Assembly (NCBI GenBank): GCA_963714205.1
Contig: CAVQNQ010000002.1
Location: 1,426,001-1,490,000 of the forward strand
DNA: 64,000 bases
Direction of reading: 5' to 3'
Source of the DNA: CAVQNQ01 sp963714205
GTDB taxonomy: Bacteria; Acidobacteriota; Terriglobia; Bryobacterales; Bryobacteraceae
The stretch's first letter is position 1. The number at the start of each line of letters is the position of its first letter. The notes under the pieces were generated by a model that made no database searches, was not told where the DNA came from, and saw nothing but the letters and a program-made list of their open reading frames with translations. Made by a program: the position numbers and the translations under genes. Shown one piece after another: positions 8,990 to 21,041 of the stretch.

Positions 8990-9984
8990 GTGAACCTCGC
9001 AATACGCGGCGGCCGGGAGCTGATAGGCCGGTCGGCCCAGATCGAAGCCGTGCGGCGGCTCGTCGAGAAAGCCTCGCGCCACCGCCTGCCGGTCCTGCTG
9101 CTGGGGGAGAGCGGCACGGGCAAGGAGGTGGTGGCGCGCGCCATCCACAATGCCGGCCCGTGCGGCCAGTTCGTGCCCATCGATTGCGGCGCACTGGTGG
9201 GGACGTTGATGGAAAGCGAGCTGTTCGGCCACGTCAAGGGGTCGTTCAGCGGAGCGGCCCAGAGCAAGCGGGGGCTGGTGGAACTCGCCGATGGGGGCAC
9301 GGCGTTTTTCGACGAGATCGGAGATCTGCCCCTGGAGATGCAGGTGAAGCTTCTGCGTCTGGTTCAGGAGCGCGAATTCCGGGCGGTGGGCGCGCTCGAA
9401 TGGCGCATGGTGGACCTGCGGGTGATCTCGGCGACGCATCGCGACCTCAAGGAGGAGGTGGCGGCGGGCCGCTTTCGCCAGGACCTGTATTACCGGCTCA
9501 ACGTCTTCCCCATCCACCTGCCGCCCCTGCGCGAGCGTAAAGAAGATATCCCGCTGCTGATATCCCATTTCCTGGAGACGCGCCGGCCGCCGGAAGCGCC
9601 CGCGCTGCATCCCCCGGCGGAGATCATGGAGCTGCTGATATCCTATGACTGGCCGGGCAACGTGCGCGAACTGGAGCATTGCGTGAGCCGGATGGCCGCG
9701 ATGCAGACGGGGGCTCGCTCGAGGTGGCCGATCTTCCGACCGCGTTGCAGTTCCACCGGGCGGCGTCGTCCATCGACAAATTGGCCGGGGCCGTCGGGAG
9801 CGCGGCGCGGGAGCCCTTCGAGCTGTCGCCCGAGTCACCGGTGGTGCCGCTGCCGGAGAGCGAGCGGCGGGCCATCTCGCGGGCGCTTTCCGCCACGCGG
9901 GGCGAGCGCACTCGGGCCGCGCGGCTCCTCAAGATCGGCCGCACCACGCTATACCGCAAGATGAAAGAATACGGAATCAAGTGA
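8990..9984 (+). CDS. Sigma-54-type AAA+ transcription activator, interrupted by a 1-base frameshift
   Basis: Enhancer-binding ATPase that remodels sigma-54 RNA polymerase. Walker A is GESGTGKEV, Walker B is GGTAFFDEIGD, the sensor region is DLYYRLNVFPIHLPPLRER, and a Fis-type helix-turn-helix ends the protein (RLLKIGRTTLYRKMKEYGIK). The sigma-54-contacting GAFTGA loop reads GSFSGA. No receiver or GAF domain precedes the ATPase. The frame changes within the five-G run at 9709-9713: six Gs would restore a continuous ~331-aa protein (MQTG then GSLEVADLP). The start is GTG 8990, since a TGA lies 18 bases upstream in frame. It overlaps the next gene by GTGA. Confidence 0.85.
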
Positions 9985-11012
9985 CCATCGCGCTGGACGC
10001 CACCTATAGCATCGGTGACGAACTCTCGGGGGTGGGGCTTTACTCGCGGGAGATCCTGAACGGCCTGGCGGGGGCGCATCCCGAAGTGTCTTTCGATTTT
10101 TACTATCGCCCGCACCGCTACTGGCGGTCGCGGAAGGAGCGGCTGCCCGCCAACGCGCGGCGCCGGCTGCTCGTCGAGCCGCTGGGGCCGCGGTCGGCCG
10201 CCTTGGTGCATGGGCTGAACCAGCGGCTGCCACGCCTCCCGCTGCGCCGCGCGGTGACCACTTTCCACGATCTGTTCGTGCTGACCGGCGAGTACTCGAC
10301 GCCCGAGTTCCGGAAGCGCTTCGCCGCGCAAGCCCGTGACGCCGCCGCCCGGTCGGCGGCGATCATCGCGGTCTCGGCCTTTACCAAAACCCAGGTGGTG
10401 CGCCTGCTGGGCGTGGAGCCGGAACGCGTGAAGGTCATCCATCACGGCATTCGCGAATTGGCTTACCCCCTCGAAGCAGTGCGCGAGAATGTGATCCTTA
10501 ACGTCGGCGTGATCCAGAAACGAAAAAACATCGAGCGGCTGGTGACGGCTTTCGAGACGGTGGACCGGCGCTGGCGCCTGGTGCTGGCGGGTTCGCGGGG
10601 TTACGGGGCGGAGCGAATTATGGCGCGGATCGAGGCCAGCCCGGCGCGCGACCGCATCTGGGTGGCCGGCTATGTCACCCACGAGGAGCTGGCGGCCTGG
10701 TACGCGCGAGCCCGCGTGTTCGCGTTCCCCTCGCTCGATGAAGGCTTCGGGATGCCCGTGCTGGAGGCCATGGCGGCAGGCACTCCGGTGGTGACCTCCA
10801 ACCGCTCGGCGCTGCCGGAAGTGGCCGGGGACGCGGCCATCCTGGTGGACCCCGAAAATACCGAGGCTTTGGGGCAGGCGCTACGCGGAATTACCGAAAA
10901 AGAGAGCTTGTGGAGGGATCTGGCGTGGCGCGGCGCCGCGCGGGCGCATCTTTTTACCTGGGAGCAGGCCGTCGAACGAACCTGGAACGTCTACCGCGAA
11001 ATTCTGGGCTGA
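9981..11012 (+). CDS. Glycosyltransferase family 4 (GT-B fold)
   Basis: A 343-aa retaining glycosyltransferase. The N-terminal half has the acceptor-side Rossmann fold with TIALDATY and GVGLYSREI. The C-terminal half has the nucleotide-sugar site, including NVGVIQKRKNIERLV and the EX7E motif in DEGFGMPVLEAMAAGTPVV. It probably adds a sugar to a lipid-linked glycan or exopolysaccharide. The GTG start overlaps the TGA of the AAA+ activator, so the two are co-translated. Donor and acceptor are unknown. Confidence 0.9.
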   Translation: MTIALDATYSIGDELSGVGLYSREILNGLAGAHPEVSFDFYYRPHRYWRSRKERLPANARRRLLVEPLGPRSAALVHGLNQRLPRLPLRRAVTTFHDLFVLTGEYSTPEFRKRFAAQARDAAARSAAIIAVSAFTKTQVVRLLGVEPERVKVIHHGIRELAYPLEAVRENVILNVGVIQKRKNIERLVTAFETVDRRWRLVLAGSRGYGAERIMARIEASPARDRIWVAGYVTHEELAAWYARARVFAFPSLDEGFGMPVLEAMAAGTPVVTSNRSALPEVAGDAAILVDPENTEALGQALRGITEKESLWRDLAWRGAARAHLFTWEQAVERTWNVYREILG

Positions 11013-11026
11013 CCGGTTGGCGACTT

Positions 11027-11338
11027 CTAGTGGCCCTCGTCATCGACCGCGATCTTCAAGGCGCGTAGAAACCGGTGGTCCTGGGACGTAAACTTGATCT
11101 TGCCGGTAGATTGGAAGGTCCGCTCGGGGAGTTTGGCTTCTTTCTCCTCCTCGTCGTCTTCCTCATTTTCGCCGGTGTCCCGGCGATTGAAGCCGACGGT
11201 AGCTTCCAAAACAAGGAAGACATCGTAGCCGGCCTTCTTGATTTCGCCGATCGCTTCCGCGATCCGGTCGGACTCGGAAAGGGAATCGTTGATTGCGTTT
11301 CCCAGTTCCTGCATGAGGTGTTTCAATGGCTCGTCCAC
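11027..11338 (-). CDS. Hypothetical acidic protein
   Basis: A 103-aa soluble protein of unknown function. A helical N-terminal region (ELGNAINDSLSESDRIAEAI) is followed by a beta-rich segment (GYDVFLVLEATVGF), a very acidic low-complexity linker (ENEEDDEEEKEAK) and a basic/hydrophobic C terminus. It begins at GTG 11338 with AGGGAG a few bases upstream, which makes the start credible. No family was recognised. It is convergent with the glycosyltransferase. Confidence 0.6.
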   Translation of the reverse strand: MDEPLKHLMQELGNAINDSLSESDRIAEAIGEIKKAGYDVFLVLEATVGFNRRDTGENEEDDEEEKEAKLPERTFQSTGKIKFTSQDHRFLRALKIAVDDEGH

Positions 11339-11533
11339 AGATACTCCCTCTTAGTGGATGCGCCGGGGATAGCCGGCGTTCCACGCACCACCCAACATCC
11401 ACCCGTTTCGATTGTAGTGGACACTGAACCGGTTCACAAGCCGGGCCATTGATTCTATCGGCAATTTACAGGCCGAACTCTACATGAAAATACAAGAAAA
11501 AGCTCCCGCCTCCGGGTTTGATACCATGGAGCT

Positions 11534-11827
11534 GTGGCACAGTGGTTGACTGTCCGGCATGGCCGTGCATTTCTGCAACATGTGGTGCCTGCCGTCGTAA
11601 AACCTGCGCGAACTCTCTGGAATGAGTTAATCGGATTTCTTTTCTTGTGCTTAGGTATTGTTTTTGGTATCAAAACCGGGACCTACATCCGGGATTTCAT
11701 GAGTACCCCACCCGGAGCCGCCACGGGGGATCTGATCCGCATGACGATGGCCGGCTTCTGCACACTGGTCATGCTGTGGTACGGCTTCTCTTCGTTCCGG
11801 CGCGCCCGCAAGATCTCCCGATCCTGA
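11534..11827 (+). CDS. Small hypothetical membrane protein
   Basis: A 97-aa protein with two hydrophobic stretches (LIGFLFLCLGIVFGI, about residues 33-47, and MTMAGFCTLVMLWYGF, about 70-85), a Pro/Gly loop between them and a basic C terminus (RRARKIS). This is a two-helix hairpin membrane protein of unknown function. The GTG start is weakly supported; a later start would not remove the membrane segments. Confidence 0.5.
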   Translation: MAQWLTVRHGRAFLQHVVPAVVKPARTLWNELIGFLFLCLGIVFGIKTGTYIRDFMSTPPGAATGDLIRMTMAGFCTLVMLWYGFSSFRRARKISRS

Positions 11828-11882
11828 GCTCGTTGGACACAGGGGTGCCCGCGTGGGCACGGTTCAAGGCCCGGGGGGCGGG

Positions 11883-12341
11883 CTAAGCCACCGTCGAGGT
11901 GACTTCGGCGTAGGGGTAGAGTTCGACCGGTTTGCGCCGGCGGACGCGTTCCCGCAGCCCGAGGCGGTGCATGAGGCGGCCCACGTGATCGGGATCGTAG
12001 CGCACGCCGAAGCGGACGAAGATAGCTTCGGCGAAACGCGTGGTGGTCCAGCGGTCGCTATCGAACCCGGCGGAACGCGATCCGGCCAGGTAGATCGCGG
12101 CTATCGCTCGCAGTTGGTCGGTCGAGAGGCGGCAGGGGCGGCCCGGCGCGCGCCGCTTGCGCAGCGCCTCGAAGCCCTTCCCGGTCAGCGCGCGGCACCA
12201 GCGCGAGGCCGTCGTGCGGCTGACACCGTACTTGCGGGCCACCTGCGATTGGGAGAGCCCCCGTTGCAGGTCCTCCGCGGCCAGCAGGCGCCTGCTTTCC
12301 ATTTCATCGCGAGTCAGAATTCCCGGAGCGGCTGTATCCAT
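11883..12341 (-). CDS. Helix-turn-helix protein like the N-terminal half of IS630-type transposases
   Basis: A 152-aa protein with a homeodomain-like HTH (LSQSQVARKYGVSRTTASRW) followed by a winged-helix region (LSTDQLRAIAAIYLAGSRSA, then a TTTRFAEAIFVRFGV segment). These are the two DNA-binding modules at the front of IS630/Tc1-type transposases. The DDE nuclease domain is absent: the frame stops after HVGRLMHRLGLRERVRRRKP and a short tail. It may be a remnant or a domesticated DNA-binding protein. The flanking gaps are 55 and 150 bases, and I see no terminal inverted repeats. Confidence 0.65.
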   Translation of the reverse strand: MDTAAPGILTRDEMESRRLLAAEDLQRGLSQSQVARKYGVSRTTASRWCRALTGKGFEALRKRRAPGRPCRLSTDQLRAIAAIYLAGSRSAGFDSDRWTTTRFAEAIFVRFGVRYDPDHVGRLMHRLGLRERVRRRKPVELYPYAEVTSTVA

Positions 12342-12491
12342 AAAGCTCGCGCGGTTTCGTGTACCAGAGCGATACCAGAATAGCAGAAAACATTATTTAT
12401 GCAAATTGTTTTTTGCAGAAGAGACGCCGGAAGCGCGGAGGCGGGGCTTCGAAGGCGGGCCGCGGGGGCCGGCCCGGCTTTCCCCGGCGGC

Positions 12492-13124
12492 TCACAACCC
12501 TTGCAGGAAATAATTGAACCGCTTCTCGCGCCCGATGGTGGTGCTCTCGCCATGCCCTGGAATCACCACGGTCTCCTCCGGCAGGGGCAGCAGCTTCTCG
12601 TGAATCGAGCGGAGAATCTGCCGCCCGTCGCCGCCGGGCAGATCGGTGCGCCCGATGCTGTCGCGGAACAGGGTATCGCCGGCCACCAGCTTGCTCTCCG
12701 CGGGAATCCACAGGCCGATGCTGCCGGGTGTGTGACCGGGCGTATGCAGAACCTGGAAACGGGCCGCGCCAATGGAGATCACGTCGCCGTCGCGGGCACC
12801 CGCGTCGATGGCCACCTCCTCGGGCTCGGGCATTCCCAACCACTCGGCCTGCATGGGCAGTTGACGCCGCAGCTCGTTGTCGGCCTGGTTCATGTAGACC
12901 GGCGCCCCCGTGGCGCGCTTGAGCTTCCGCGCCCCGCCGATGTGATCGATGTGCGCATGAGTGATGACGATAGCCTTCACGGCGAGGCCGTGCCGCTTCA
13001 CAATTTCCAGGATGGCCGCCACGTCGTCGCCCGGATCCACCACCAGCGCTTCCCGGCTAGCTTCGTCGCCGAACACCGAACAGTTGCATTGCAGCATGCC
13101 GACTGGAAGGATTTCATGAATCAT
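12492..13124 (-). CDS. Metallo-beta-lactamase-fold hydrolase (glyoxalase II-like)
   Basis: A 210-aa binuclear metal hydrolase. Metal-binding motifs: ITHAHIDHIGG (HxHxDH), HTPGHTPGSIG, the bridging Asp in VAGDTLF, and a final His in VIPGHGEST. The size and the order of motifs match the short hydroxyacylglutathione hydrolase (GloB)-like proteins that lack the full C-terminal helical domain. It could hydrolyse a thioester such as lactoylglutathione, but the substrate is inferred. The ATG at 13124 (MIHEILPVGMLQ) is the typical N terminus of this family. It is divergent from the membrane protein at 13147. Confidence 0.88.
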   Translation of the reverse strand: MIHEILPVGMLQCNCSVFGDEASREALVVDPGDDVAAILEIVKRHGLAVKAIVITHAHIDHIGGARKLKRATGAPVYMNQADNELRRQLPMQAEWLGMPEPEEVAIDAGARDGDVISIGAARFQVLHTPGHTPGSIGLWIPAESKLVAGDTLFRDSIGRTDLPGGDGRQILRSIHEKLLPLPEETVVIPGHGESTTIGREKRFNYFLQGL

Positions 13125-13134
13125 GACCCGATTG

Positions 13135-13140
13135 TATACT
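13135..13140 (+). promoter_or_regulatory. Candidate -10 element for the 13147 gene
   Basis: TATACT ends six bases before the ATG at 13147, which would put transcription start on or next to the start codon. No clear -35 was seen. Confidence 0.35.
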
Positions 13141-13146
13141 CTTGCT

Positions 13147-13560
13147 ATGGCCGAACTTCTCAACCTGTCGATGCGTTGGCTGCACCTTTCCTCCATGGCG
13201 GCGCTGGTGGGGGGTATTCTGTACGCGCGCCTGGCGGCGCTGCCCGCCGCCGCAACCATGGACCCCGGCCTGGAGGGCAGAATGGGCGACCGCGAGGCCG
13301 CGCTGTACCGGCCCTGGCTGGTGGCCGCCATGGCCGGGTTGGTTTTCTCGGGCCTCTATGCGATCGTGAGCGCGCCCGGCCACACGCACCGCTACCACGT
13401 GCTGCTGGGCATCAAGTTATTCCTGGCCGCGCATGTATTCGCCACGGCGCTGATGGCTTCCCGCCCCGGGAACACCCACCGGGCCCGCCTGATGACGGGC
13501 GCGGCGGTTTCGGGGCTGCTAGTTGTGCTGATTGCCGCCTATCTGCGCCGTATCTTCTGA
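13147..13560 (+). CDS. Four-helix membrane protein (CopD-like)
   Basis: A 137-aa integral membrane protein with about four hydrophobic helices (WLHLSSMAALVGGILYARL; PWLVAAMAGLVFSGLYAI; YHVLLGIKLFLAAHVFATAL; AAVSGLLVVLIAAYL) and several His residues near helix ends. The pattern resembles the CopD/DUF2269 type of small haem- or copper-associated membrane proteins, but I cannot assign it firmly. ATG 13147 is preferred to an upstream GTG/ATG because of the -10 element immediately before it. Confidence 0.7.
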   Translation: MAELLNLSMRWLHLSSMAALVGGILYARLAALPAAATMDPGLEGRMGDREAALYRPWLVAAMAGLVFSGLYAIVSAPGHTHRYHVLLGIKLFLAAHVFATALMASRPGNTHRARLMTGAAVSGLLVVLIAAYLRRIF

Positions 13561-13571
13561 CGCGCCCGGCG

Positions 13572-14440
13572 CTAAGTTGCCTGCAGTTCCGGTGTGAACC
13601 CGAGACTTACTTCCACCCCGTTGACTTTGGTCATGACCCACTCCGTGGTGGCCGCAAAGGCCTCCGCGGTTAACTGCGGAGCGGCCTCCGGGAGTCCCGC
13701 CGCGATTTGTTCCAGGTCTTCGCAGGCCACGGCCTCCACCACCGACAGGCCCATCAGGTCGGCCATCTTCGACGCGGCGTGGACCAGGCGGATCAGGTTG
13801 CCCTGGCGCGACGGGCTTCCCGGCGGGCCATCGTGTTTGGCCGCGACGTTCTGTAGTTCGAGCGGGCAGCCCCACTGGCCCAGAAGCCATCTTCCGGCCT
13901 CCATGTGATCCAGGCCGAACAAGCTTCTCTCGATCTTGATCGGTTCGACCAGCCCGTCTTCGCCCGGAACCAGGGCCTTCTCATAAGCCGGATAGGCAGT
14001 GAGGAAAGCGATTTGTCCGAGGTCGTGGATCAGGCCGGCGGTGTAAGCGTTGGCTTCCGGAATGTTCAGCGTGCCCGACATCCGCTGGCAGATCAGAGCG
14101 GCGGCCAAATTGTGACGCCAGCAGGCCTGCATGCAGCGGCTGGATCGCACCGGCACCAGGGCCCGCAGGCAGGTGGTCAGCACCAGGCCGCTGACCATGT
14201 TGGACCCCAGGAACACGATAGCCTGCAACACGCTCTTGATCTCCATGCGCGCCGGGAGGAGGGGCGAGTTCGCGATTTTCAGCAGTTCCATCGACAGCAC
14301 GGGATCGGTCTGGATTAAGTCGGCGACCTGGCGGAAGTTAGCCGTTGGATCGCCAACCAGCCGCAGCAATCGCACCGCAACGGGGCGGAATGGCCGCACG
14401 TGGGTCTTCAGATATGCGCACGTGGTGCCTGCGTTGGGTA

Positions 14441-14444
<4 letters not shown>
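13572..14444 (-). CDS. HDOD-domain signalling protein
   Basis: A 290-aa protein with the HDOD fold, a metal-free relative of HD phosphohydrolases used in signalling. Typical strings are TANFRQVADLIQTDPVLSME, LLKIANSPL, AIVFLGSNMVSGLVL and AGLIHDLGQI. The ATG overlaps the TGA of the hybrid kinase (14441-14444), so the two are translated together. It is likely an output or scaffold for that kinase. No GGDEF, EAL or receiver domain is attached. Confidence 0.88.
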
Positions 14445-17344
<2,900 letters not shown>

Positions 17345-17472
17345 TGCACTCGTCTAGCCGGCAGCGGCCGGAAGCCGCTTCTTCGATATTCGCCTGGGGG
17401 AATTCCTGGCTTCAAGATTCTCAGAAGGTATGAACCTGTTGTTAACTAAGGCCGCAAGCCCTCATCTCGGGC

Positions 17473-19509
17473 CTATCGAGCGGCCGGACAGCCGAAGCGG
17501 GCGGCGGCCCAGCGGGCGATCTGGCGAGCGCCCTCGGGATGGCGGGCATCCTGGTAAATGGCCTGGAGGTCCGCGGCGGCCTGGCAAAAATCGGCGGCCA
17601 GGCGCGGGCATTGCGGGTTGAGGGCCGGTCCGCCACCGCTCCGGTCCACTGCGCAGGCGCCCTCGGGGATGCGCGCGTAAACGTCGCGCAGGCCGGCCAG
17701 CGTGGCGGGCTGGAAATCATCCATCTGGGCCTTCTCGAGCAGCGCGACGGCGGCCCGCTGGGGCTGGTTCAATCCCAGGAAGGCGAGGACCATACCGTCG
17801 TAGGCGTCGAGCGCGCTCGGATCGAGGCCCGCGGCGTACCGGCAGGCTTCGGCGGCCTCCGCGAAACGGCCCAGATTCAGGTCGGCGTTGGCCAAGCCCA
17901 GATACAACTGTGGAAAACCGGAGCGGGCGGTGAGCGGGCGGCCCTGGGCGCGCTGGGTATCGTCGTAGGCCTTCTCGGCGGCGCGCGAGATCTCCCGCGC
18001 GCGCAACAACACGGCTGCGGACTTCTCGTACCAGGCGCGGCTCTGGGGATTCGCCGGTCCCAGGCTTGCGGCTTTCATGGCATAGTAGACGCCCAGAGAC
18101 AGGGGTGGCACCTCGGAGGAGATGGCCGGCGGCAGCGGGCTGAGAATCGCCCAGGCCTTCTCCTGTTCGGCGATGGCGGGGTCGAGGTTGCGCTGCGGAT
18201 CCCGGTCGAAGAGCGCGCGCGCCCGCAGGTCGTGCAGGCGAAAGCTCCGCGGGGCTGTGACGGTATCGGCCGTGCCGAGGGAGAGATCGTCTTTCCAATC
18301 CAGGTTGCGCGCCAGCGTGCGGCCGCTATAGAGCACGCCCAGCAGGATAACCGCGCCAGTGGCCAGGCGGCGCGGCTGGATGCGATCGGCCGCGGCGGCC
18401 AGAGCCATGGCGAAGGCCGCCGAAGGCAGGTACAGGAAGCGCTCCGCCATCAGCGCGCCGATAGGGAAGAGCAGGTTGGAGGTGGGCAGGAGGGCGATTC
18501 CGAAGAATCCCGCCAGCCAGAACCACAACGGATCGCGGCGCAAACGCGCGACCGCCACCGCCAGAATCGCGGCGATGGCGAGAATTGCCAGCCAGGCCGA
18601 TAAATCCGCCGCGCCAGCCAGCGGGATCTGGTCGAACGAGCGATCCGCGGACAGACCCAGCGGCCAAACCAGCAGCCACAGATCCAGGCCGATGGTCTTC
18701 AGCGCGGTGAGGCGCGCGGTCCAGAAGCCGGCGGCCCGGATCATATTGTCCACGTAGACCGGCTGGGCCACGGGAAGCGCGCCCAGCACCAGGTGCCGCG
18801 CCAGCACCAGCACGCCCAGCGAGGCTGCCACCGCGCCGTAGAGCGGCGCGCGGCGGCGGAAATCGCGGCGCAGGCCGGCGCGATCGAAGGCGATATCCCA
18901 GAGCAACATCAGGCCCAGCAGCACAGCGGCGTTTTCCTTGGCGAATACGCCCGCCGTGGCGATGGCGAAGAGAGCCAGCGCGGCCGCGGTCCGGCCCTCG
19001 AAGGCCAGGGCGCGGCGATAGAGCAGCAGGCCTCCCAGGACGGACATGGCCGCCAGCAGGTCGGCGCGGCCCACGATGTTGTCTACCGCTTCCGTGCAGA
19101 TGGGGTGCGCGGCCCACAGGGCCGCCGCGCACAGCGCCGGCCATCCGCGTTTGAAGATCAGCAGAGCGAGCTGGTAAACCAGGCAGGCATTGATGGCGTG
19201 CAGCAGGAAATTCAGCCAGTGATAACCCGCCGGGCTGGAGCCGTTCCCCAGGATGGCGTAATTCAACAGGAGGGAGGCCGTGGTGACGGGGCGGTACAGG
19301 CCGTCGCCCGCCTTGGGCCACCAGTAATTCTTCGTGAGAGTGAGTCCGAGGTTTTCGAACGTGACCGCGCGCAGGCGCGGGTCCTGGGTGATGATGGCTT
19401 TGGAATCCTGCGCCAGGCCGAGGCCGAACGAATCCGCGTACGCCACCAGCGCGATAGCGAAGAGGATAGCCCAGGGCTTCCAGCGGGCGGCCGGAGGCGC
19501 GGCGGGCAT
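17473..19509 (-). CDS. Polytopic membrane protein with C-terminal TPR (TMTC/GT-C-like)
   Basis: A 678-aa protein. The first ~400 residues contain about ten hydrophobic helices; acidic and aromatic residues follow the first helix (YADSFGLGLAQDSKAIITQD), with YRPVTTASLLLNYAI, HWLNFLLHAINACLV and AALWAAHPICTEAVDNIVGR downstream. These match the bacterial relatives of TMTC O-mannosyltransferases (GT-C fold). The C-terminal ~270 residues are TPR-like helices (LYLGLANADLNLGRFAEAAE). It may transfer a sugar from a lipid carrier to exported proteins, but activity is inferred from the fold. TATACT lies about 30 bases upstream as a possible -10. Confidence 0.75.
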   Translation of the reverse strand: MPAAPPAARWKPWAILFAIALVAYADSFGLGLAQDSKAIITQDPRLRAVTFENLGLTLTKNYWWPKAGDGLYRPVTTASLLLNYAILGNGSSPAGYHWLNFLLHAINACLVYQLALLIFKRGWPALCAAALWAAHPICTEAVDNIVGRADLLAAMSVLGGLLLYRRALAFEGRTAAALALFAIATAGVFAKENAAVLLGLMLLWDIAFDRAGLRRDFRRRAPLYGAVAASLGVLVLARHLVLGALPVAQPVYVDNMIRAAGFWTARLTALKTIGLDLWLLVWPLGLSADRSFDQIPLAGAADLSAWLAILAIAAILAVAVARLRRDPLWFWLAGFFGIALLPTSNLLFPIGALMAERFLYLPSAAFAMALAAAADRIQPRRLATGAVILLGVLYSGRTLARNLDWKDDLSLGTADTVTAPRSFRLHDLRARALFDRDPQRNLDPAIAEQEKAWAILSPLPPAISSEVPPLSLGVYYAMKAASLGPANPQSRAWYEKSAAVLLRAREISRAAEKAYDDTQRAQGRPLTARSGFPQLYLGLANADLNLGRFAEAAEACRYAAGLDPSALDAYDGMVLAFLGLNQPQRAAVALLEKAQMDDFQPATLAGLRDVYARIPEGACAVDRSGGGPALNPQCPRLAADFCQAAADLQAIYQDARHPEGARQIARWAAARFGCPAAR

Positions 19510-19559
19510 AGCCGTGGATTTCCTGGCAGGTTGCGGGATAGCCGTAGTATAACTTGGCG

Positions 19560-21041
19560 CTAGTTGGAAACGGTCATCACCGGATTGTTCGACGCCTGGC
19601 CGGAGATCGTGATGACCAGCGCGTAGGTGCCCTTGCCCAGCTGCGGTACCAGGAAGTTCACCTGATACAACCCGATAGATGCCGGCGTCAAGCCGATGTA
19701 ATCGATCGTGGCCGGCTGCCCCCCGACTGTCACCATGGGGTTGGCGCTAGTGGGCACCGGCGACAGCCCGGCGGGCGCGGGCGATCCGGCAGTCAGTTTG
19801 CCCGCCGCCTGTACCGGCCCTCCGCCGGTGAAATACGCCACCACTTCGTCCCCGACCTTGGCGCCGTTGGATGCCGAGTTCACGCTGTTATCAGCATTCA
19901 CCACGACCGCGCGATTCGTGCTGTAGACGCTGATTCCGGGCGTGCCCGTCGCGGGCACCAAGACCGTGGCGGCGTTGCTCACCTGGCTGCCATTCTTGAC
20001 CACCACGCTCGCCAGCGTCCCGCCGGGAATGTCCCAGGGCATCTGCGCATCAATTTGGCCCGCATCCACGTAAAACAACGGCACCGCTTCGGTGTTCACC
20101 ATCACGCTGGTCGTGAGAAGCGTAGTGGGCAGCGGCACGGAGGCGGGCTGCGCGACCTTGGCGGCGAAATTCTCCCCGAAAATAACGAAAACGCTCCCCG
20201 GCGGCGTGGCGCCGACCGCGTAGCTCGCGACATTTCCGATGGATTGGCTGGGATTCAAAAACGCCGAGTGCGCCGTGCCGGAAAGCGTCATTCCGGTGCT
20301 GGACGCGATCACGTCGAAATCCGCGCCGGTCGCGTTGGTCACGCTGAGGTTCAGCGCCACAGCCCTTCCGGCCGAATCCATCAGCGTCGCGGAGCCCGTG
20401 CACCCGGAAGCGACCGAATAATTACCGGTGGCGGTATAAGACGTGGATGTTCCGCCGGAAGTCAGGAAGTAACTGGCGGCTGCGTTCCCCTGCCCGTCCA
20501 ATTGCAGGATTCCCGCTTCATCCGCGGTGCCGGTGATCGCGGTGCCGGAGAACGTGAAGCCGTTTTCGCTGAAGCCATATTCGCCCGACAGCGTGGCGGT
20601 AGCGCACGCGCCCGGCGGAGTGGCGCCGCTGCCGGAATACAGGTACGTGGCATCCTGCCCGGCGATGTTAAAGTCCTGCCCGCCGTTCCAGACCACCAGG
20701 CTGAACGTGGCTGAGCTGCCGGAAGTCAGGGTCAGCGTGCCATAACAGTTCGATGGAACGCTATAAGTTCCCGAATATGTCATGGCTTTCCCGGTGGCTT
20801 GACTGGTATTCGCAGTCACGTTGAAAGTTACTTTGGCCTGGCCATCGAACACCGCCGTGCCGTTGGATTGAAATACGGCCGTGAGGGTTCCCGAACCCGA
20901 TACCGCCCGCCCCGTCAGCACCAGCGCATAAGTGCCATTCAGCGACGCTGCGGAGCAGTTGCCGCCGCCGATCTGGTTTTGCCCCCAGACGGGCGCCGCC
21001 AGAGCGACCGAGAACAGCAGGGTAACTTGCGGGTATCTCAT
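19560..21041 (-). CDS. Secreted protein with TIGR03437-type C-terminal domain
   Basis: A 493-aa protein with a signal peptide (VTLLFSVALAAPVWG, then QNQIGGG). Residues ~20-265 hold two diverged copies of a Ser/Thr/Gly-rich beta module built on SLNGTYALVLTGR and GEYGFSENGFTFSG. Residues ~270-493 are the C-terminal domain typical of Solibacter-type acidobacteria (APGSVFVIFGENFA-like GSVFVIFGENFA, VNTEAVPLFYVDAGQIDAQM, YFTGGGPVQAAGKLTAG, LYQVNFLVPQLGKGTYALVI). Function is unknown; the domain usually ends large secreted proteins. The gene overlaps its paralogue's TGA by ATGA at 21038-21041. Confidence 0.9.
   Translation of the reverse strand: MRYPQVTLLFSVALAAPVWGQNQIGGGNCSAASLNGTYALVLTGRAVSGSGTLTAVFQSNGTAVFDGQAKVTFNVTANTSQATGKAMTYSGTYSVPSNCYGTLTLTSGSSATFSLVVWNGGQDFNIAGQDATYLYSGSGATPPGACATATLSGEYGFSENGFTFSGTAITGTADEAGILQLDGQGNAAASYFLTSGGTSTSYTATGNYSVASGCTGSATLMDSAGRAVALNLSVTNATGADFDVIASSTGMTLSGTAHSAFLNPSQSIGNVASYAVGATPPGSVFVIFGENFAAKVAQPASVPLPTTLLTTSVMVNTEAVPLFYVDAGQIDAQMPWDIPGGTLASVVVKNGSQVSNAATVLVPATGTPGISVYSTNRAVVVNADNSVNSASNGAKVGDEVVAYFTGGGPVQAAGKLTAGSPAPAGLSPVPTSANPMVTVGGQPATIDYIGLTPASIGLYQVNFLVPQLGKGTYALVITISGQASNNPVMTVSN

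Noticed and set aside
11339..11533. Search for a tRNA or small RNA in the 195-base gap
   Set aside because: No cloverleaf, conserved TTCGA arm or clear hairpin was seen; only an A-rich stretch.
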